Shown one piece after another: positions 1 through 10,971 of a stretch of 64,000 nucleotides of DNA. The stretch's first letter is position 1. Every line of letters begins with the position of its first letter. The notes under the pieces were generated by a model, which was not told the origin of the DNA, ran no database searches, and was given only the letters and a program-made list of their open reading frames with translations. Origin of the DNA: Ailurus styani (lineage: Eukaryota > Chordata > Mammalia > Carnivora > Ailuridae); NCBI GenBank assembly GCA_002007465.1, contig LNAC01000278.1:2022333-2086332 (forward strand). Reading direction: 5' to 3'. A program made the translations under genes and the position numbers.

Positions 1-76
1 ATTATGTTTATTACTCTTGGATTTATTTTTTTCTTTTATGCTCTTGGTTTTCTACAAAAACTAGCATTCTTGGTTT

Positions 77-79
<3 letters not shown>

Positions 80-122
<43 letters not shown>

Positions 123-141
123 TATACACACATACATATAT
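80..141. repeat. (CA)n microsatellite grading into TA/CA
   Basis: About 17 uninterrupted CA units are followed by a degenerate mix of TATA and CACA. This is a typical mammalian dinucleotide repeat and likely length-polymorphic. The short open frames across it encode only TH or VCVC runs and are not genes. Confidence 0.97.
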
Positions 142-920
142 GTAAAAGGTTGTGTTGACTTTAATAAAGATATTTGTCATGTACTTCCTATGCTCGGTTT
201 TAGTCTGTTCACTCGAAGTCCTCTCTTGTGAGTGGAAGGACTGCTGCAGACTCCAGATGGGGGTGGAGTGAGCCAGAAGATAGTAGAGGATGGAGAACAT
301 GTTGAAATACTAGAAATTCCCATAGTAGCCAAAGGAAGACTTTATTCTGGGGGGGACATGCATTCATGTATTTCACTCCTAGGTGGTGTGACCAGACTTC
401 TCAATGGATGCTGTATCGTAATTACTCATAGTGCCCCCTTCTGCACTGATTTGGATGATAACTTACTTACACAGTCACCCTGTCCCCGAGTAGAATGTTC
501 TTCTCTTTTCCCTGTTCCCAGCCTCTGGGGAGATCTGCAGTTACCACAGGCTCTGCTGCTATGTATCCCTCCCTATTTCTAGCACATCATTTTGGGTCCT
601 TTCTAAATATAATCCCACTCCATGAAAAATCTACTTCTGAGGGTTTCACTGGTTGAAATGTTGCTACTACTGCTTTCTATACACAGAGGAAGGGGAGGGA
701 ACCCCTGGCCCGGATTTCTCCTAGACATAGCTCTGTCGCTGCTCCTGATTTCAGCCCCACGGCTCTCTCCTCTTCTATATATCTATTGATTTCAAATTTG
801 GAGCCTCTCTGAGACTTTTCCAGGGTAACAGTTTCCCATCTCTTTGCAGCCATCTTCAGTGCCTGTTCTGGGTCTTGCCTGTCATTCATTATTCTGTTTT
901 TTATGATCAACTGCAGGCTG
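142..920. other. Unassigned unique-looking DNA
   Basis: I see no repeat, conserved motif or coding signal here. Open frames of up to 116 codons exist but resemble no protein I know and lack supporting context. The stretch ends where an antisense ERVL-type LTR begins. Confidence 0.5.
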
Positions 921-1545
921 TGTTCGGTATTAGTTTTCTGTGGCTGCCTAACAGATTATCAACATGTTAATATCTTAAAATAACATCCCCTTATTATCTC
1001 AGTTTTTGTGGATCCAAAGTCTGGACTCTGAGCTAAAATTAAGAGTAAATTAAGGTATTATTGAGGTAGTGTTCACTCTGGAGTTTGATTAAGGAAGAAT
1101 CTATTTCTGAGCTTATTTAGGTTGTTAGCAGAATTCAGTTACTCGTGGCTATAGGACAGTGGTCTCTGTTTTTTCCTGGCTGTAGGCTTGCTTAGTTGTT
1201 CTTGGCTTAGGGGCTGCCTTCAGGTCTTAACCACATGAATCTGCCACAGGATGGCAGCTATCTTCTTCAAAGTGAGCATGAGGACATTACTTTCAAGGAC
1301 TCATCTGATTAGGTCAGGCCCACTCAAGGTATCTTCCTTTTTCTTAATTCAGAGGGAACTGACTAGTGATCTTAATTACATTTGAAAAAAATCCTTTACC
1401 TTTGCTATATGGTGTAACCTAGTCAGGACAGTGATGTCCCATCACATTCACAAGTTCTTTCAGCACTCAGTAGGAGGGGATTATACAAGGTATGTATACT
1501 AGGTGGCAGAAATCTTAGGGGGCATCTTAGAATTCTGCCTACTAT
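921..1545 (-). mobile_element. ERVL-class solitary LTR (MLT2-like), antisense
   Basis: The plus strand opens with 'tattagttttctgtggctgc' and closes with 'cttagaattctgcctacta', the reverse-complement ends of an old ERVL-type LTR. An internal part reading 'ctgattaggtcaggcccac' also fits. No matching internal region lies beside it, so it is probably a solo LTR. The family comes from remembered consensus; the subfamily is not assigned. Similar in class to the LTR at 15,388-15,912. Confidence 0.65.
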
Positions 1546-1563
1546 AGATCCCTAGAAAGTAGA

Positions 1564-1620
1564 CTCAAGAGAAAAGAAAAGAAAAGAGAAAAGAAAAAGA
1601 AAAGGGAAGAAAGAAAGAAA
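1564..1620. repeat. Purine-only (AAAAG)n-like tract
   Basis: About 55 bases consist almost entirely of A and G, in AAAAG and AAAG units. It lies just outside the LTR at 921-1,545. Low-complexity sequence with no gene content. Confidence 0.9.
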
Positions 1621-1931
1621 TGAAACTAGATTCTGGGACAGAAAGTCCCAGGAAGTTCACTTCCAAATGCCATAAAGGTGAACATCTGTGGAACATTGAG
1701 TGAAGGGAGAAGTTGGCTATGTTATAGTCATAAGGCCTTGGCCAACAGCATGCAGGGTTCATGAGCTGCATGGCCCTTTATATTTGTAAAGGTGGGGGAA
1801 GTCTGTGTTTTTATACCCTGTTCTTGGCTAGTCATTAGATCTAAGCTGTCCTGTCCTGATCATGTACAGTTGAGAGTGGAATGTACAAGCTTTTCAATAG
1901 CTGTGGGAATAAGGTTTCAGTCCTAACAGGG

Positions 1932-2253
1932 TGCTGTGGTCTGAATGTGTCCCTCAAAGTTCCTAGGTTGAAATTCTAATGCCCATCGTGATGAGGTGGG
2001 GCCTTTGGGAGGTGATTAGGTCATGAAGGCATTAACTAAGATGAATGCCCTGATAGATGAGGTCCAAGGGAGCTCCCTTGCCCCTTCTGCCATGTAAAGG
2101 TACGAGAAGTCTGCATGCTGGAGGAGGAACCTGATCTGACCATGCTGGTGCATTGATCTTGGACTTCCAGCCCCAGAGCTATCAGAATAAATCTCTGTTG
2201 TGTATTCTAGTCTGTAGAATTTTGTTCTAGCAGCCTGAATAGACTCAGATGCA
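1932..2253 (+). mobile_element. MLT1-type MaLR LTR, sense
   Basis: It starts TG and ends CA. Landmarks in order are 'ggtctgaatgtgtccc', 'gtggggcctttgggaggtga', 'ctgaccatgctggtgc', 'cttggacttccagcc', 'aataaatctctgttgt' (polyadenylation region) and 'tctagcagcctgaatagact'. These are the conserved blocks of MLT1 LTRs in the expected order and spacing. Near full length; no internal sequence next to it, so a solo LTR. Confidence 0.88.
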
Positions 2254-2339
2254 GGGGGATCTGGGTTGTGAAGTACAGCATCCATAGCTTAATCTTACCT
2301 GTTTTATTGTCTTCATGGCAATTATCTTGTGATCTTATC

Positions 2340-2500
2340 TAGTTTATTCATCTACTTACTTCTTTATTTAATTTCTGTCACCTTCATTAAAATATAACCT
2401 TCATGAGAACAGGGTTCTTACCTGTTTTGTACTCAAATCCTAGAATAGAGCCTGGCACTTAGTAGATGTTCAATAAATACTGAGTGCACAAATGAATTGG
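2340..2500 (+). mobile_element. L2 LINE 3' end, sense
   Basis: Contains the L2 3' signature: 'cttcatgagaacagggttc', then 'agcctggcacttagtagatg' and 'ttcaataaatactgagtg'. Only the last part of the element remains. An ancient, inactive fragment. Confidence 0.75.
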
Positions 2501-2862
2501 CTTTCTATAGTTCAGTTCAGAATTTATTAGAAGTCTCTCGTCTTTGGGTTTCTTCTTTTAACATATCTTTTCTTTCATTTCACAGTACAGGAGAGTACAG
2601 GAAACTATCGTGTCTGCTATCTTGACTTAGCCCCTGGTACCTCTTTCCAGATCTCTGTGATGCTACCCCTAGGCTGTTTGGTGTCTCTGACTTCCGTGGA
2701 CTGGATTCCTCCTGCCTCCCATCACCTGTAACTGAGTCCAGCCTCAAGAACTGGATTCTCCCCCGCGTGCTCATTTAGTTTATAGACCCAGGCTCCTCCT
2801 AATCATACCTGCTTAGGTCTTATCCCAACACGATTTTGTACCCTGATTTCTAGGAATGAATC
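2501..2862. other. Unassigned DNA
   Basis: No recognisable repeat or gene. A 64-codon minus-strand frame here has no recognisable product. Confidence 0.5.
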
Positions 2863-2898
2863 CTGTTTTGTTTTGTTTTGTTTTGTTTTTGTTTTTGC
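2863..2898. repeat. (TTTTG)n short tandem repeat
   Basis: Seven or so near-perfect TTTTG units. Low complexity. Confidence 0.95.
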
Positions 2899-2954
2899 CC
2901 TGGGCCTAAGGAGTCATTTGGAAAACCTGCCTGAGGTTCCAAAGTACTAAACAC

Positions 2955-3205
2955 GGCCATACTTGTTACCACTTATTGAGAGGTGTCTGTAGAATTGGTT
3001 TTGTGGTAGATTGTTTCATAAATCATTTCTAATTTTTACAACAACCTCTCAAAGAAGGGCTCGTGAGGAAATGGAGGCTTGGAAGCTTTTTTGTAAAGTT
3101 TAATATGACTTCCCCAAGTTAAACCGGGAAAAAGTGTCATTGATGCTTCAAACTTTAGTTTAGCTCACTCCCACACCAGTAGTCTTACTCACTGTGCTGT
3201 TTCTG
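2955..3205 (-). mobile_element. MIR SINE, antisense
   Basis: On the plus strand the order is 'taatttttacaacaacctc', then 'gaggaaatggaggcttgg', then 'tgacttccccaagtta', then 'cttactcactgtgctgt'. This is the reverse-complement order of MIR (tRNA-like head at the right). Strongly diverged. Confidence 0.6.
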
Positions 3206-3470
3206 CGATGTGGCTCCCCGAGAGTCTGAGAGTCTGCTGCTCACTACCCGCTGTGAAACACGTTCTTACCATTTCGTGCTTCCCAATGATCAGATGCTCA
3301 GGTACAGCTGGGCACTGTCCCTCCTCTATGGAGGAAGAGAGCGTGGATCTGGTTAATGACATCGGCCCCTCCAGTCCTGTGCAAGAGCTGTTGTTTATGA
3401 ATGCCACTGCTGTGAAATGACCTCAATTTCCTTTCTGAGGGATCATAAGTGGCTGAAAGCTCAGGAACCT
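3206..3470. other. Unassigned DNA
   Basis: Short open frames exist on both strands (70 and 72 codons) but no known protein is recognised. No repeat landmark seen. Confidence 0.45.
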
Positions 3471-3472
3471 TT

Positions 3473-3623
3473 TATGTATATATACATATATATATATATA
3501 TGTATATATATAGTATGTTTATGGTATATATATATATATACCATAATATATATACGTATATATACATATATATACGTATATATATATACACATATATATA
3601 TACATATATATATATATATATGC
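3473..3623. repeat. AT-rich (TA)n/(TACATA)n microsatellite with perfect palindrome
   Basis: About 150 bases of alternating purine-pyrimidine AT-rich sequence with interspersed GTA and CAT units. Positions 3,521-3,544 form a perfect 24-bp palindrome (ATGG, alternating TA, CCAT). Frames across it encode only tyrosine-isoleucine runs and should not be called genes. Confidence 0.96.
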
Positions 3624-4036
3624 TTTTGCTGAGCCACTATCACTAACTCCTAATACTTAAGCTTTGAGCATATCACACTGCTTTGTATCCAGGTGCCTAT
3701 TTTGCAGTGTAAATCCAAGATCTCAGACATTTGATAGAAGCCCTGCCAATTCCTCCATTGAAATAAACTGTAGAGTCACTCAGCAATAGATGTTAGTAGA
3801 ACTTTTTATAAGAGCAGAGGTTTAACCTATAAATTGTACCATGGAAAATTAATCGTTTAGCTAATAAAGACAAATGGGGACTAATTTCTGAATAGCCTCC
3901 CTTCCTTGCTCCACCCCCACGTCATAGAAACACACATTAGTGAGAGCATCTATTTGTCAAATTTGCTTGGGGTGTTGCTTTGGAGCTGCAATGGTATTAC
4001 CAACATTCTGAAGAAGCTCATTGATCAAAATTGGTT
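3624..4036. other. Unassigned DNA
   Basis: No confident repeat or gene. AT-rich sequence up to the target site of the Can-SINE at 4,056. Confidence 0.45.
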
Positions 4037-4055
4037 TAATCTCTTAGTTTTCTTT

Positions 4056-4225
4056 CTTTTTTTTTAAAAAAAAAGATTTTATTGATTTATTTGAGAGAGA
4101 GAGCAGGAGAGAGCAGGAGTGGGGGCGGGGCAGAGGGAGGGGGAGCGGCAGACTCCCCACTGAGCAAGGAGCCCCATCTGAGCCAAAGGCAGCTGCTCAA
4201 CAGACTGAGCCACCCAGGCACCCCC
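4056..4225 (-). mobile_element. Can-SINE, antisense, with target duplications
   Basis: The plus strand shows the reverse complement: poly-T/A-rich tail, 'agattttattgatttatttg', GA-rich centre, 'actgagccacccaggcaccc' (tRNA-derived head). A near-identical 19-bp target duplication flanks it: 'taatctcttagttttcttt' at 4,037-4,055 and the copy with one change at 4,226-4,244. Nonautonomous; mobilised by L1. Confidence 0.97.
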
Positions 4226-4244
4226 TAATCGCTTAGTTTTCTTT

Positions 4245-6784
4245 ATCATAAATAGTTCTAAAGCAGTGACGTAATATTTTCCTGAGCAGAAGGATAGATG
4301 AGTAAGTTCTATAGAATCAGGAGCCAGTGGATTTAATGTGGCCCAGTAATTATTTTATTTATGAAAATCTCAGCTATTTTAAAAATTAGCATTGAATTAT
4401 ATTTCTTCAAACATTAAATATTCTAGGAGAGGTTATAAAGAATGTAATGTAAAACATTTAAATATAATCTCGTGATTTCCTTTTCAGCATACTTAGACAT
4501 TTGAGCTAAGTATTTGACAGAAGAAATGAGTACCATAATCTGAAAGACACATTTTAAGGGGGTATTTTTGATTCTACAGTAAATTAATGTGATTGCTGTG
4601 GGAGAATGACCGATGGCCCTCTCTGTAGTTTTACAGCAAAAAATGATTTAGTGGACTCTGAACTTGTAAGTAAATACAATCAGCTCTTCAATGCCAGCAG
4701 CCTTTTGTTCCTAGGATGCTTGTCACAATGTAGAACTACGAGGTGTGATGTTATTTTCTTGAAAGTGCAAGCCTTCTCTTACCTATTTACCTAACACCAC
4801 TCTTTGTAGAGTAATTCTCATGAAATAATAAAAACTCATTTTGGAATCAAATACAAAATAAAAAGATCTGAGAAAGTATTAGCAATTAGCCAGAACATAG
4901 AAGATGTAAATGAGCGTGAACATCGAAGTTGGTAGCTTCGAGCTGTACTGTGAGCCATCGTACTTCTAAGATGAAAACAGTGATTCACGAGGTGTTTTTG
5001 GCAAGTACTCAAGCTGATACAAACGGCTCCGGAATGTAGTCAAAGTTGAAAAGGCAGTTTGAGCAAATACACAGGAAACCTGGGATTCTCTATTGGCAGG
5101 ATGATTTGGAAAAAATCCAGGAACCTGAGCACACATTTCCACATTCTTGGATTAGGAATTTAAGAAGGTGTTCAGCATAGCTCTTTCAAATGTTGGGTTT
5201 ACATTGTAATTGGCAGTCTAGTCTTGCTCTATTTCCACATTAGTTAATAAATAAAAACCTCCAATTTTTCTAAAAAAATATTCTGAAGAATGAAATATTT
5301 ACTGTTTTCTCTTTTGGTTTCTTTTGCCCTCAGATTTTCATTATATGCTAGCTCAATTCTTTGGATAGTATGCAAGTATGTGAAGGCCCACCAGGAAGGT
5401 CATAGTGAGAGGGTGCAGTGTGCCTTGACCCGGAAGGGGAGTACACAAATTGTAACCATCTGAGCAGCTACAGGGGGGAGGGCATTTTACAGTGCATCTC
5501 ACATTTATTTCAATTAAAGTTTTTATTGAATGTTTATTACAGAATTTAGTGATTCCGGTTTCTACCCAAACTTAGCTACAAACCTATCAGCTTTATGGAC
5601 TTACTGCTGAATCTAGACTTACTATGGAGGTCAGCTCTCCATGTGTACCCTGGGCTGGGAAACAGGTCAATGACTGCATTCCTTTAAGAGAACATCAGCC
5701 CAAATGGCCAACCTCCACCGATCTCTGGGAGTCCACAAAGCCATTGTCTGTGACAACCATATACGAGTTTATGCCAGAATGGACCTCCCACATCTGTGAC
5801 CGACTCTCTTCTCTGGATTTAAGCAACAGAGGATGTTTTCTAGTCACAAAGTTTCTGTCAATATAGCTTACCACCTAACTGACATCTGCATGTTGGTTCA
5901 TCCACCAAGGTATGACCACTGGAAGCACATACTCTTGTTTCCCCACAGGACTAAGATGGGCCCTGCTCAGCCACAGCCCATGGGGAGGGAGTAAGCCTGG
6001 TAGATATGATGACTACTAATGCTTGGTCTTCTAGCAACAGCTTCATTTTTCATTAATGATGGCATAAATGGTTGAAGGAACCCCGATGTCACATATGATG
6101 TATCTCATTCTCAGAAGGCAAAGTGTGGTAAATCTAAGCAATCTGCTCACTTGGAACTTTGACTTGTATTTGTACAACTCATCTAATGTTCTTGTGAAGA
6201 AATAAGCCTTAAAAGTTTTTTGAAAGTAACAAAGTAAAGTCTGGTTTCTAAATCTATGTTGCTGGCTCAGACTTTGTTGACAAGTAAAATTAGTTTTTTG
6301 AGGAGGAAGTAGCTAAAAGACTCTATTTGTGATTATTAAAAATTAAATTATATATGAAGTGATTCACCTTGGAATCAAACTTTATTCCCAGGTCATCCAA
6401 ACAACTCTTTAAAATTGCCAAAGGAACCCGATAATACAAGTTCTTGGAGAGTGTCATTTGGCAAGCTGACCAATAAATGAAATGAAATGTCAGGAGTTTA
6501 GAGCAGTAATAAGGATATCAATATATTTCAGATTGTATAAAAACTCGCCAGAAACTTTCGCTGGACAGAAGCCAAAGCTAAGGAAGAACCTTGATACTAA
6601 GCAGCACAATGTCTTATAAAGGACTGACAAGAAAGCAAGAGCTGTAGTAAGAAGTTTCAGATGTCCTCCAAGAACCTCAATAACTTTAATATAGAAGTAT
6701 TTTCAGAATTTAAGGCAAACATAAGGTTGTAAAGCATTCTTTTATGATTTCTTATAGGACACTGCGTTCTGTGCCAATTATATT
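4245..6784. other. Unassigned 2.5-kb stretch
   Basis: Mostly AT-rich sequence without a repeat I can name. An 80-codon plus-strand frame at 5,624-5,866 contains no domain I recognise. Positions 5,320-6,050 are less AT-rich and could be a very old, unrecognised repeat. No CpG cluster or splice-flanked frame stands out. Confidence 0.45.
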
Positions 6785-6900
6785 TCCGTTCGTTCACTCA
6801 TTTCTTCATTTATTAAATTTTTATTATGTTTTGGAGATTGTGACAAGCATTAGTGATACATAGTCCTGGCAATCAAGGGTTTCACAATGCTGTGCAGAAG
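6785..6900 (-). mobile_element. L2 3' end fragment, antisense
   Basis: Reads 'cgttcactcatttcttcatt', then 'tattaaatttttattatg', then 'cattagtgatacatagtcc', resembling the reverse complement of the L2 3' terminus. Very diverged. Confidence 0.4.
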
Positions 6901-6929
6901 ACATATGAATTATATTTTTGTGTGTTTTT

Positions 6930-7620
6930 TGAAGTATACTTTACATAAAATGAAATTCACCATTTTTTAATTTGAGTGTAGTTGACACCAATGTTGCATT
7001 ATTTTCAGGTGTACTACATAGTGACTTGACAAGTTTATACATTAATGCTATGTTCACAAGTATAGCTACCATCTGTCCCCATACATAAAATTCACCAATT
7101 TTAAATGTACAGTATAAGCTAACAAATGTATACAGCTGTGTAACCATCACTACAATCATGATATTAGTCACATTTTTATCACCCTACAAGTTCTCTAGCT
7201 CCTCCTTACAATCAATCCTACCCCATCCACCTTATGCCTGTGGCAATCACTGTTTGCCTTTTTCTCACAAAAGTTTTGACTTTTTTCTTGAATTTCATAT
7301 AAAGGGAATCATACAGTACATAGTCTTTCATGTCTGGCTTTTTGTGCTTAACATAATGTTTTTGATATTCATTCATTTTATTGCAAATATCAGTTGATAT
7401 TTTATTTACTGAAAAGCAGTGTTGTTTAAATGGATGGGCCACAATTTGTTTATCTGTTCATCAGTTGGTAGACAATTAAGGTGTCCAGTGTCCAGTTTGG
7501 GGCTATTACGAATAAAGTTGTTATAAACATTCACGTATGGGTCTTTATGTGAAAATATATTTTCATTTCTTTTGGGAAAATACCTAGGAATAATCATTTA
7601 TGAGAATTATTTTTGTATGG
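6930..7620 (-). mobile_element. Old L1 (L1M) 3' end, antisense, with a nested younger L1 tail
   Basis: Landmarks in antisense order: 'tgtaaccatcactacaatc', 'gggaatcatacagtacatag', 'tttaaatggatgggccaca', 'ctgttcatcagttggtagac', and 'ttcatttcttttgggaaaa'. Positions 6,967-7,087 are a different, younger L1 3' end inserted into it. The old L1 word 'aaattcacca-tttt' occurs on both sides of that insert (6,953-6,966 and 7,088-7,102), consistent with a target duplication. Both copies are inactive. Confidence 0.85.
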
Positions 7621-7639
7621 AGTTGTTGGAGTTTATTGC

Positions 7640-8165
7640 AATGCCTCCCAAGTTTCATTTAATCCCCATTTAATCTCCACGTTTTACACTCAACCTTCCT
7701 CACACTCACCATGTCTGTGCGTCAGACCTCTTTAGACATCCGCAGCGTAAGTCAGCTCCCCACCTACCTGTGATTCCTTCTGTGTCTACCCTATAATGTG
7801 TCTGTTGGTCCCTTTTTCTCAGGGTTCAATTCTATGTACCTTTTCCATGTTCACATCCAGGGATTAGTTGGAATCTCTTGACTATTAATTATTCCTTTCG
7901 CACGCTCATGAAAAACTCAACTCAAATGGTCTTCTCTGACCTTATCCAATTTTAAACTTTCCTAGTCATTGACATGTTGTACATCTCTCAAGATACTTGT
8001 AACTCTTGAGATGGTTTTATTTGTTTACTCGTGTCTTATCTATCTCTCCCACCCGAATGTAAACTTCATGAGGGCAGGGACTTCATCATGTTCACTTTAT
8101 GATCCTAGCACTTAGCACTGTTCCTGGCACATAGTAAACACAGCATTGATATTTCAGAGATGCAT
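7640..8165 (+). mobile_element. L2 LINE 3' region, sense
   Basis: Carries the L2 3' block: 'atgtaaacttcatgagggca', 'gatcctagcacttagcact', 'ttcctggcacatagtaaaca'. Upstream, 'tggtcttctctgacctta' fits the preceding L2 segment. The left edge is uncertain. Confidence 0.75.
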
Positions 8166-8683
8166 GAATCCTCAACCTCACTGTAAGAATGCATCATAAT
8201 CTGGTGTCCCTTAATCTCTCTCGTGTAAATCCCTGGATTACCTTTAAATTTATATTCTTATTGGATTTTAGCAGGAATCATGATTTCAAAACTTGTGTAT
8301 GTTGTTTGCTTTTCTTTCTCCATAGTGAAATTATACTTACCATTCAAGGCCTGATTCAAGTTTTCTGTATGAAGTTTTCCATGAAGATAACATCACATTT
8401 TTTTCTTCCTGTGAATGTTGATTGTATGGATGGTCTAAATAACAGTTTCATGGTTTATTTTATATTTCTTTATTCTCTAATTAGCTCATGGTTTAGTTTT
8501 GTCTCCCTAACAGGATTATAAGCTCCTCAAACCCAGGATTCCCTTTTATAAATTCTAAAAAGAGTTGGTCTAAATTAGGCATTTGAGAAAAGTTAGGATG
8601 CTCAGTATCTATGTAGATATATGAAGATTATGGATTACTCTTTCTGAGTATATCTATACACATATGAGGCTACTTTAACAGCA
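8166..8683. other. Unassigned AT-rich DNA
   Basis: A 110-codon plus-strand frame (8,189-8,521) is leucine/phenylalanine-rich because the DNA is T-rich. It matches no protein I know. 'aggattataagctcctcaaa' at about 8,512 is L2-like, so part may be a further L2 fragment. Confidence 0.4.
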
Positions 8684-8735
8684 TCATCCATGCATCCATC
8701 CATCCATCATCTATCCATCCATCCACCCATATAAG
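8684..8735. repeat. (ATCC)n short tandem repeat
   Basis: Imperfect CATC/ATCC tetranucleotide units directly left of an antisense L2 end. Such arrays often grow from the L2 terminal repeat. Confidence 0.9.
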
Positions 8736-8885
8736 CATTCATCCATCCCATAAATATTTATTCAGTACCTTCTATGTGCCAGGTAGTGCTTTGCATTTCG
8801 ATGATACATAAATGAATAAAACCAATAAAAACAAAAATCCCTGACCTGTTTGAGCTTATGTGTTTTGGGGGTTGACAGACAAAAA
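8736..8885 (-). mobile_element. L2 3' end, antisense
   Basis: Reads 'ataaatatttattcagtacc', 'ttctatgtgccaggtagtgc', then 'acaaaaatccctgacctg' and 'ttgagctta', the reverse complement of the L2 3' terminus in correct order. Confidence 0.85.
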
Positions 8886-10197
8886 CAATTTAATAAATTA
8901 AATATATTATATGTTAAGTAGCCATATGTAAAACAGGACCTTCAAATTTAAAGGCTCAAAGGAACTCAATAACTTAATTAAAATGTAATCATTAGGTCCT
9001 CAAAATCTTACAAAAGACATTCGCTTTATCTTCTATTTAGAACTGGATTCTCTGTTCTATTTTAAAACAACGTAGAATAACTGTGGGGTCAAAGGGAAAG
9101 AATGTTATTGCATCTGCTTCAATGTGGAGTAATTGGCAAACAATGAGTATAGTCTTCTAACTCAATCTGGATTATCTCTGCTTCGTTGTGGACCACAAAA
9201 GTTGATTTAATGTAACCCTGAAAAAGGCTAAAGTGGAATTTTATTTTTGACTCTAAATCAACACACCATCAGGAGAGAAAGTTTGTACCTTGAATTGCTT
9301 GGGGTATGTTGGTTTAGGTTATTGCTTTCTGTGTCCCTAGCCCATTTGCTCCTAAATCCCCTAATTCTAAAATCTCAAAATAATCCTCTTACCGTCTTTT
9401 TTCCCCCCCAAATTCCACTCAGAGTGGGGCACATGAGCAAACTTCCTTGTGGAACTCTATCTCAATCTCTTCTCAGAACCTCGGTCCATTAAGGCCTGTT
9501 AACAGGCATGTATCTGGTAGGTGTGCAGGTAAAACTTTTAGTCCAGCAGCAATGTTTATATAATTACACATTTTTGATCATTTACATGGCTTAAATATCC
9601 TCTGGCTTCTCTAATCCTACCCTCTCAACAGCTTGCTCCTGTTTCCTAGAGTATAATGTTTACTTTCAGAAAGTGGCCCTGGAAGAAGGTTAAAAATTGA
9701 GTATTAAAATTTTTTTATAGTACAGGCAAGAATGAAAAAGAGTACCATTAGGTTATCAAATATATTGGTTGTAGAAATATTAATGACTATCAAAAATAAA
9801 CATCTATTGATATAAAAATTCTAAATTATAAAGTAGTAATGTATTTTAAAGCTAAACATTATATGAACTTTTAAAATGTGTGATGTAAATATAGTCCAAT
9901 AACATTTATAGGATTCATATTTTAAAGATGGGATTAATTTTTATTTGTTTTTAATTTTTATAAATGTCAAAGTATAATGTATTATGAACAATGCAGAGAA
10001 TAGAATTTTTGAAATATCCTAGGGCATTCATAATTTATCAGGGCTGTCTGTCTTTTTCCAAAACACCTTGGTATTTTTGAAATAAAATTATAATACAGAA
10101 CATATTCAAGATCTAGGTAAAAGGTTGCCTGGGGTAAGAAAGAAAGATTTGAATGCTGTATACTATATCTCCCTGATGTTTTTCATTTTATGTTTTT
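8886..10197. other. Unassigned AT-rich DNA
   Basis: 1.3 kb, mostly A/T, no recognisable repeat core and no gene. An 81-codon frame at 9,247-9,492 has no known counterpart. Confidence 0.45.
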
Positions 10198-10353
10198 TGG
10201 GGTTTTTTTTAAGCTTGTTTATTTATTTTCTTAGGTAAGCTCCACGTCCAACGGGGAGCCCAATGCAGGGCTTAACCTCATGACTCTGAGGTTGATACCT
10301 GAGCTGAAATCAAAGAGTCAGACACTTAACTGATTGAGCCACCCATGCACCCC
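10198..10353 (-). mobile_element. Older Can-SINE, antisense
   Basis: Reverse-complement Can-SINE: T-rich tail, 'aagcttgtttatttatttt', 'gggagcccaatgcagggct', 'ctgagctgaaatcaaagag', 'actgattgagccaccca'. The sequence is diverged and short, so it is an older copy. Poorly preserved T-rich target repeats may flank it. Confidence 0.93.
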
Positions 10354-10383
10354 TTTGTTTCATGTTTTTAACATGATTGCATA

Positions 10384-10800
10384 TCCATTTATTCATTCAG
10401 CAGATATTTCCTGATCTGTTATATGCCAGACCTCATTCTAAGGGACAAAGACATAGTAATGAAAAAAATATTCCTGTTCTCACAGTGTTTATGTAGTCCA
10501 GCAAGGGAGATATACAATGGAGCCAAAAGGTAAAACCTAGGATATGTTACATAGCAATATGTACTGAGTTTGTAGAACAAATAAAGGAGGCAAGTGGGCT
10601 GAACTTTTAGTTAGGCTCACCAGGAAGGCTTCACTGGGAAAGTGACTTGAAATAATTGAAGGAGTTAGAGACCACATTATCTGGGGAAAGAGGGTTTGTG
10701 GCGAGGAAAGAGAGAATGTAAAAATCTTAGGTGGGAACATGTTTGGTGTGTGGACAAGCAGAAGGAGGCCAGTGTGACTGGGATAGAATGATTGTGTCAG
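10384..10800 (-). mobile_element. L2 3' region, antisense
   Basis: Begins 'tttattcattcagcagatat', continues 'ttcctgttctcacagtgttt' and 'caccaggaaggcttcactgg', and ends with 'aggaggccagtgtgactggg'. These are antisense L2 blocks in the right order over about 400 bases. A 90-codon minus-strand frame inside it is a by-product. Confidence 0.85.
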
Positions 10801-10971
10801 TGAAGCCATGGATCTTTCTCCTCTGCCTCTATGACTGTGAGAATATGGGCAGTCTTACAAATAATATTTTCCTACCATGAATTAGTGGTTCCAGGTCTAG
10901 GACAATTGAAAACAACACACGATCTATTAGTTCAGGCCAGTGCTAAGTTTTAATGTGTTTATTTTTTTAAA

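Noticed and set aside
3417..3646. Tyrosine/isoleucine-rich small proteins
   Set aside because: Pure translation of the AT microsatellite on both strands.
5624..5866. 80-codon plus-strand frame in less AT-rich DNA
   Set aside because: No recognisable protein or exon signals; could be chance.
8684..8735. Tandem units suggesting a repeat array of functional type (CRISPR-like)
   Set aside because: Units are four bases with no spacers; a simple eukaryotic microsatellite.
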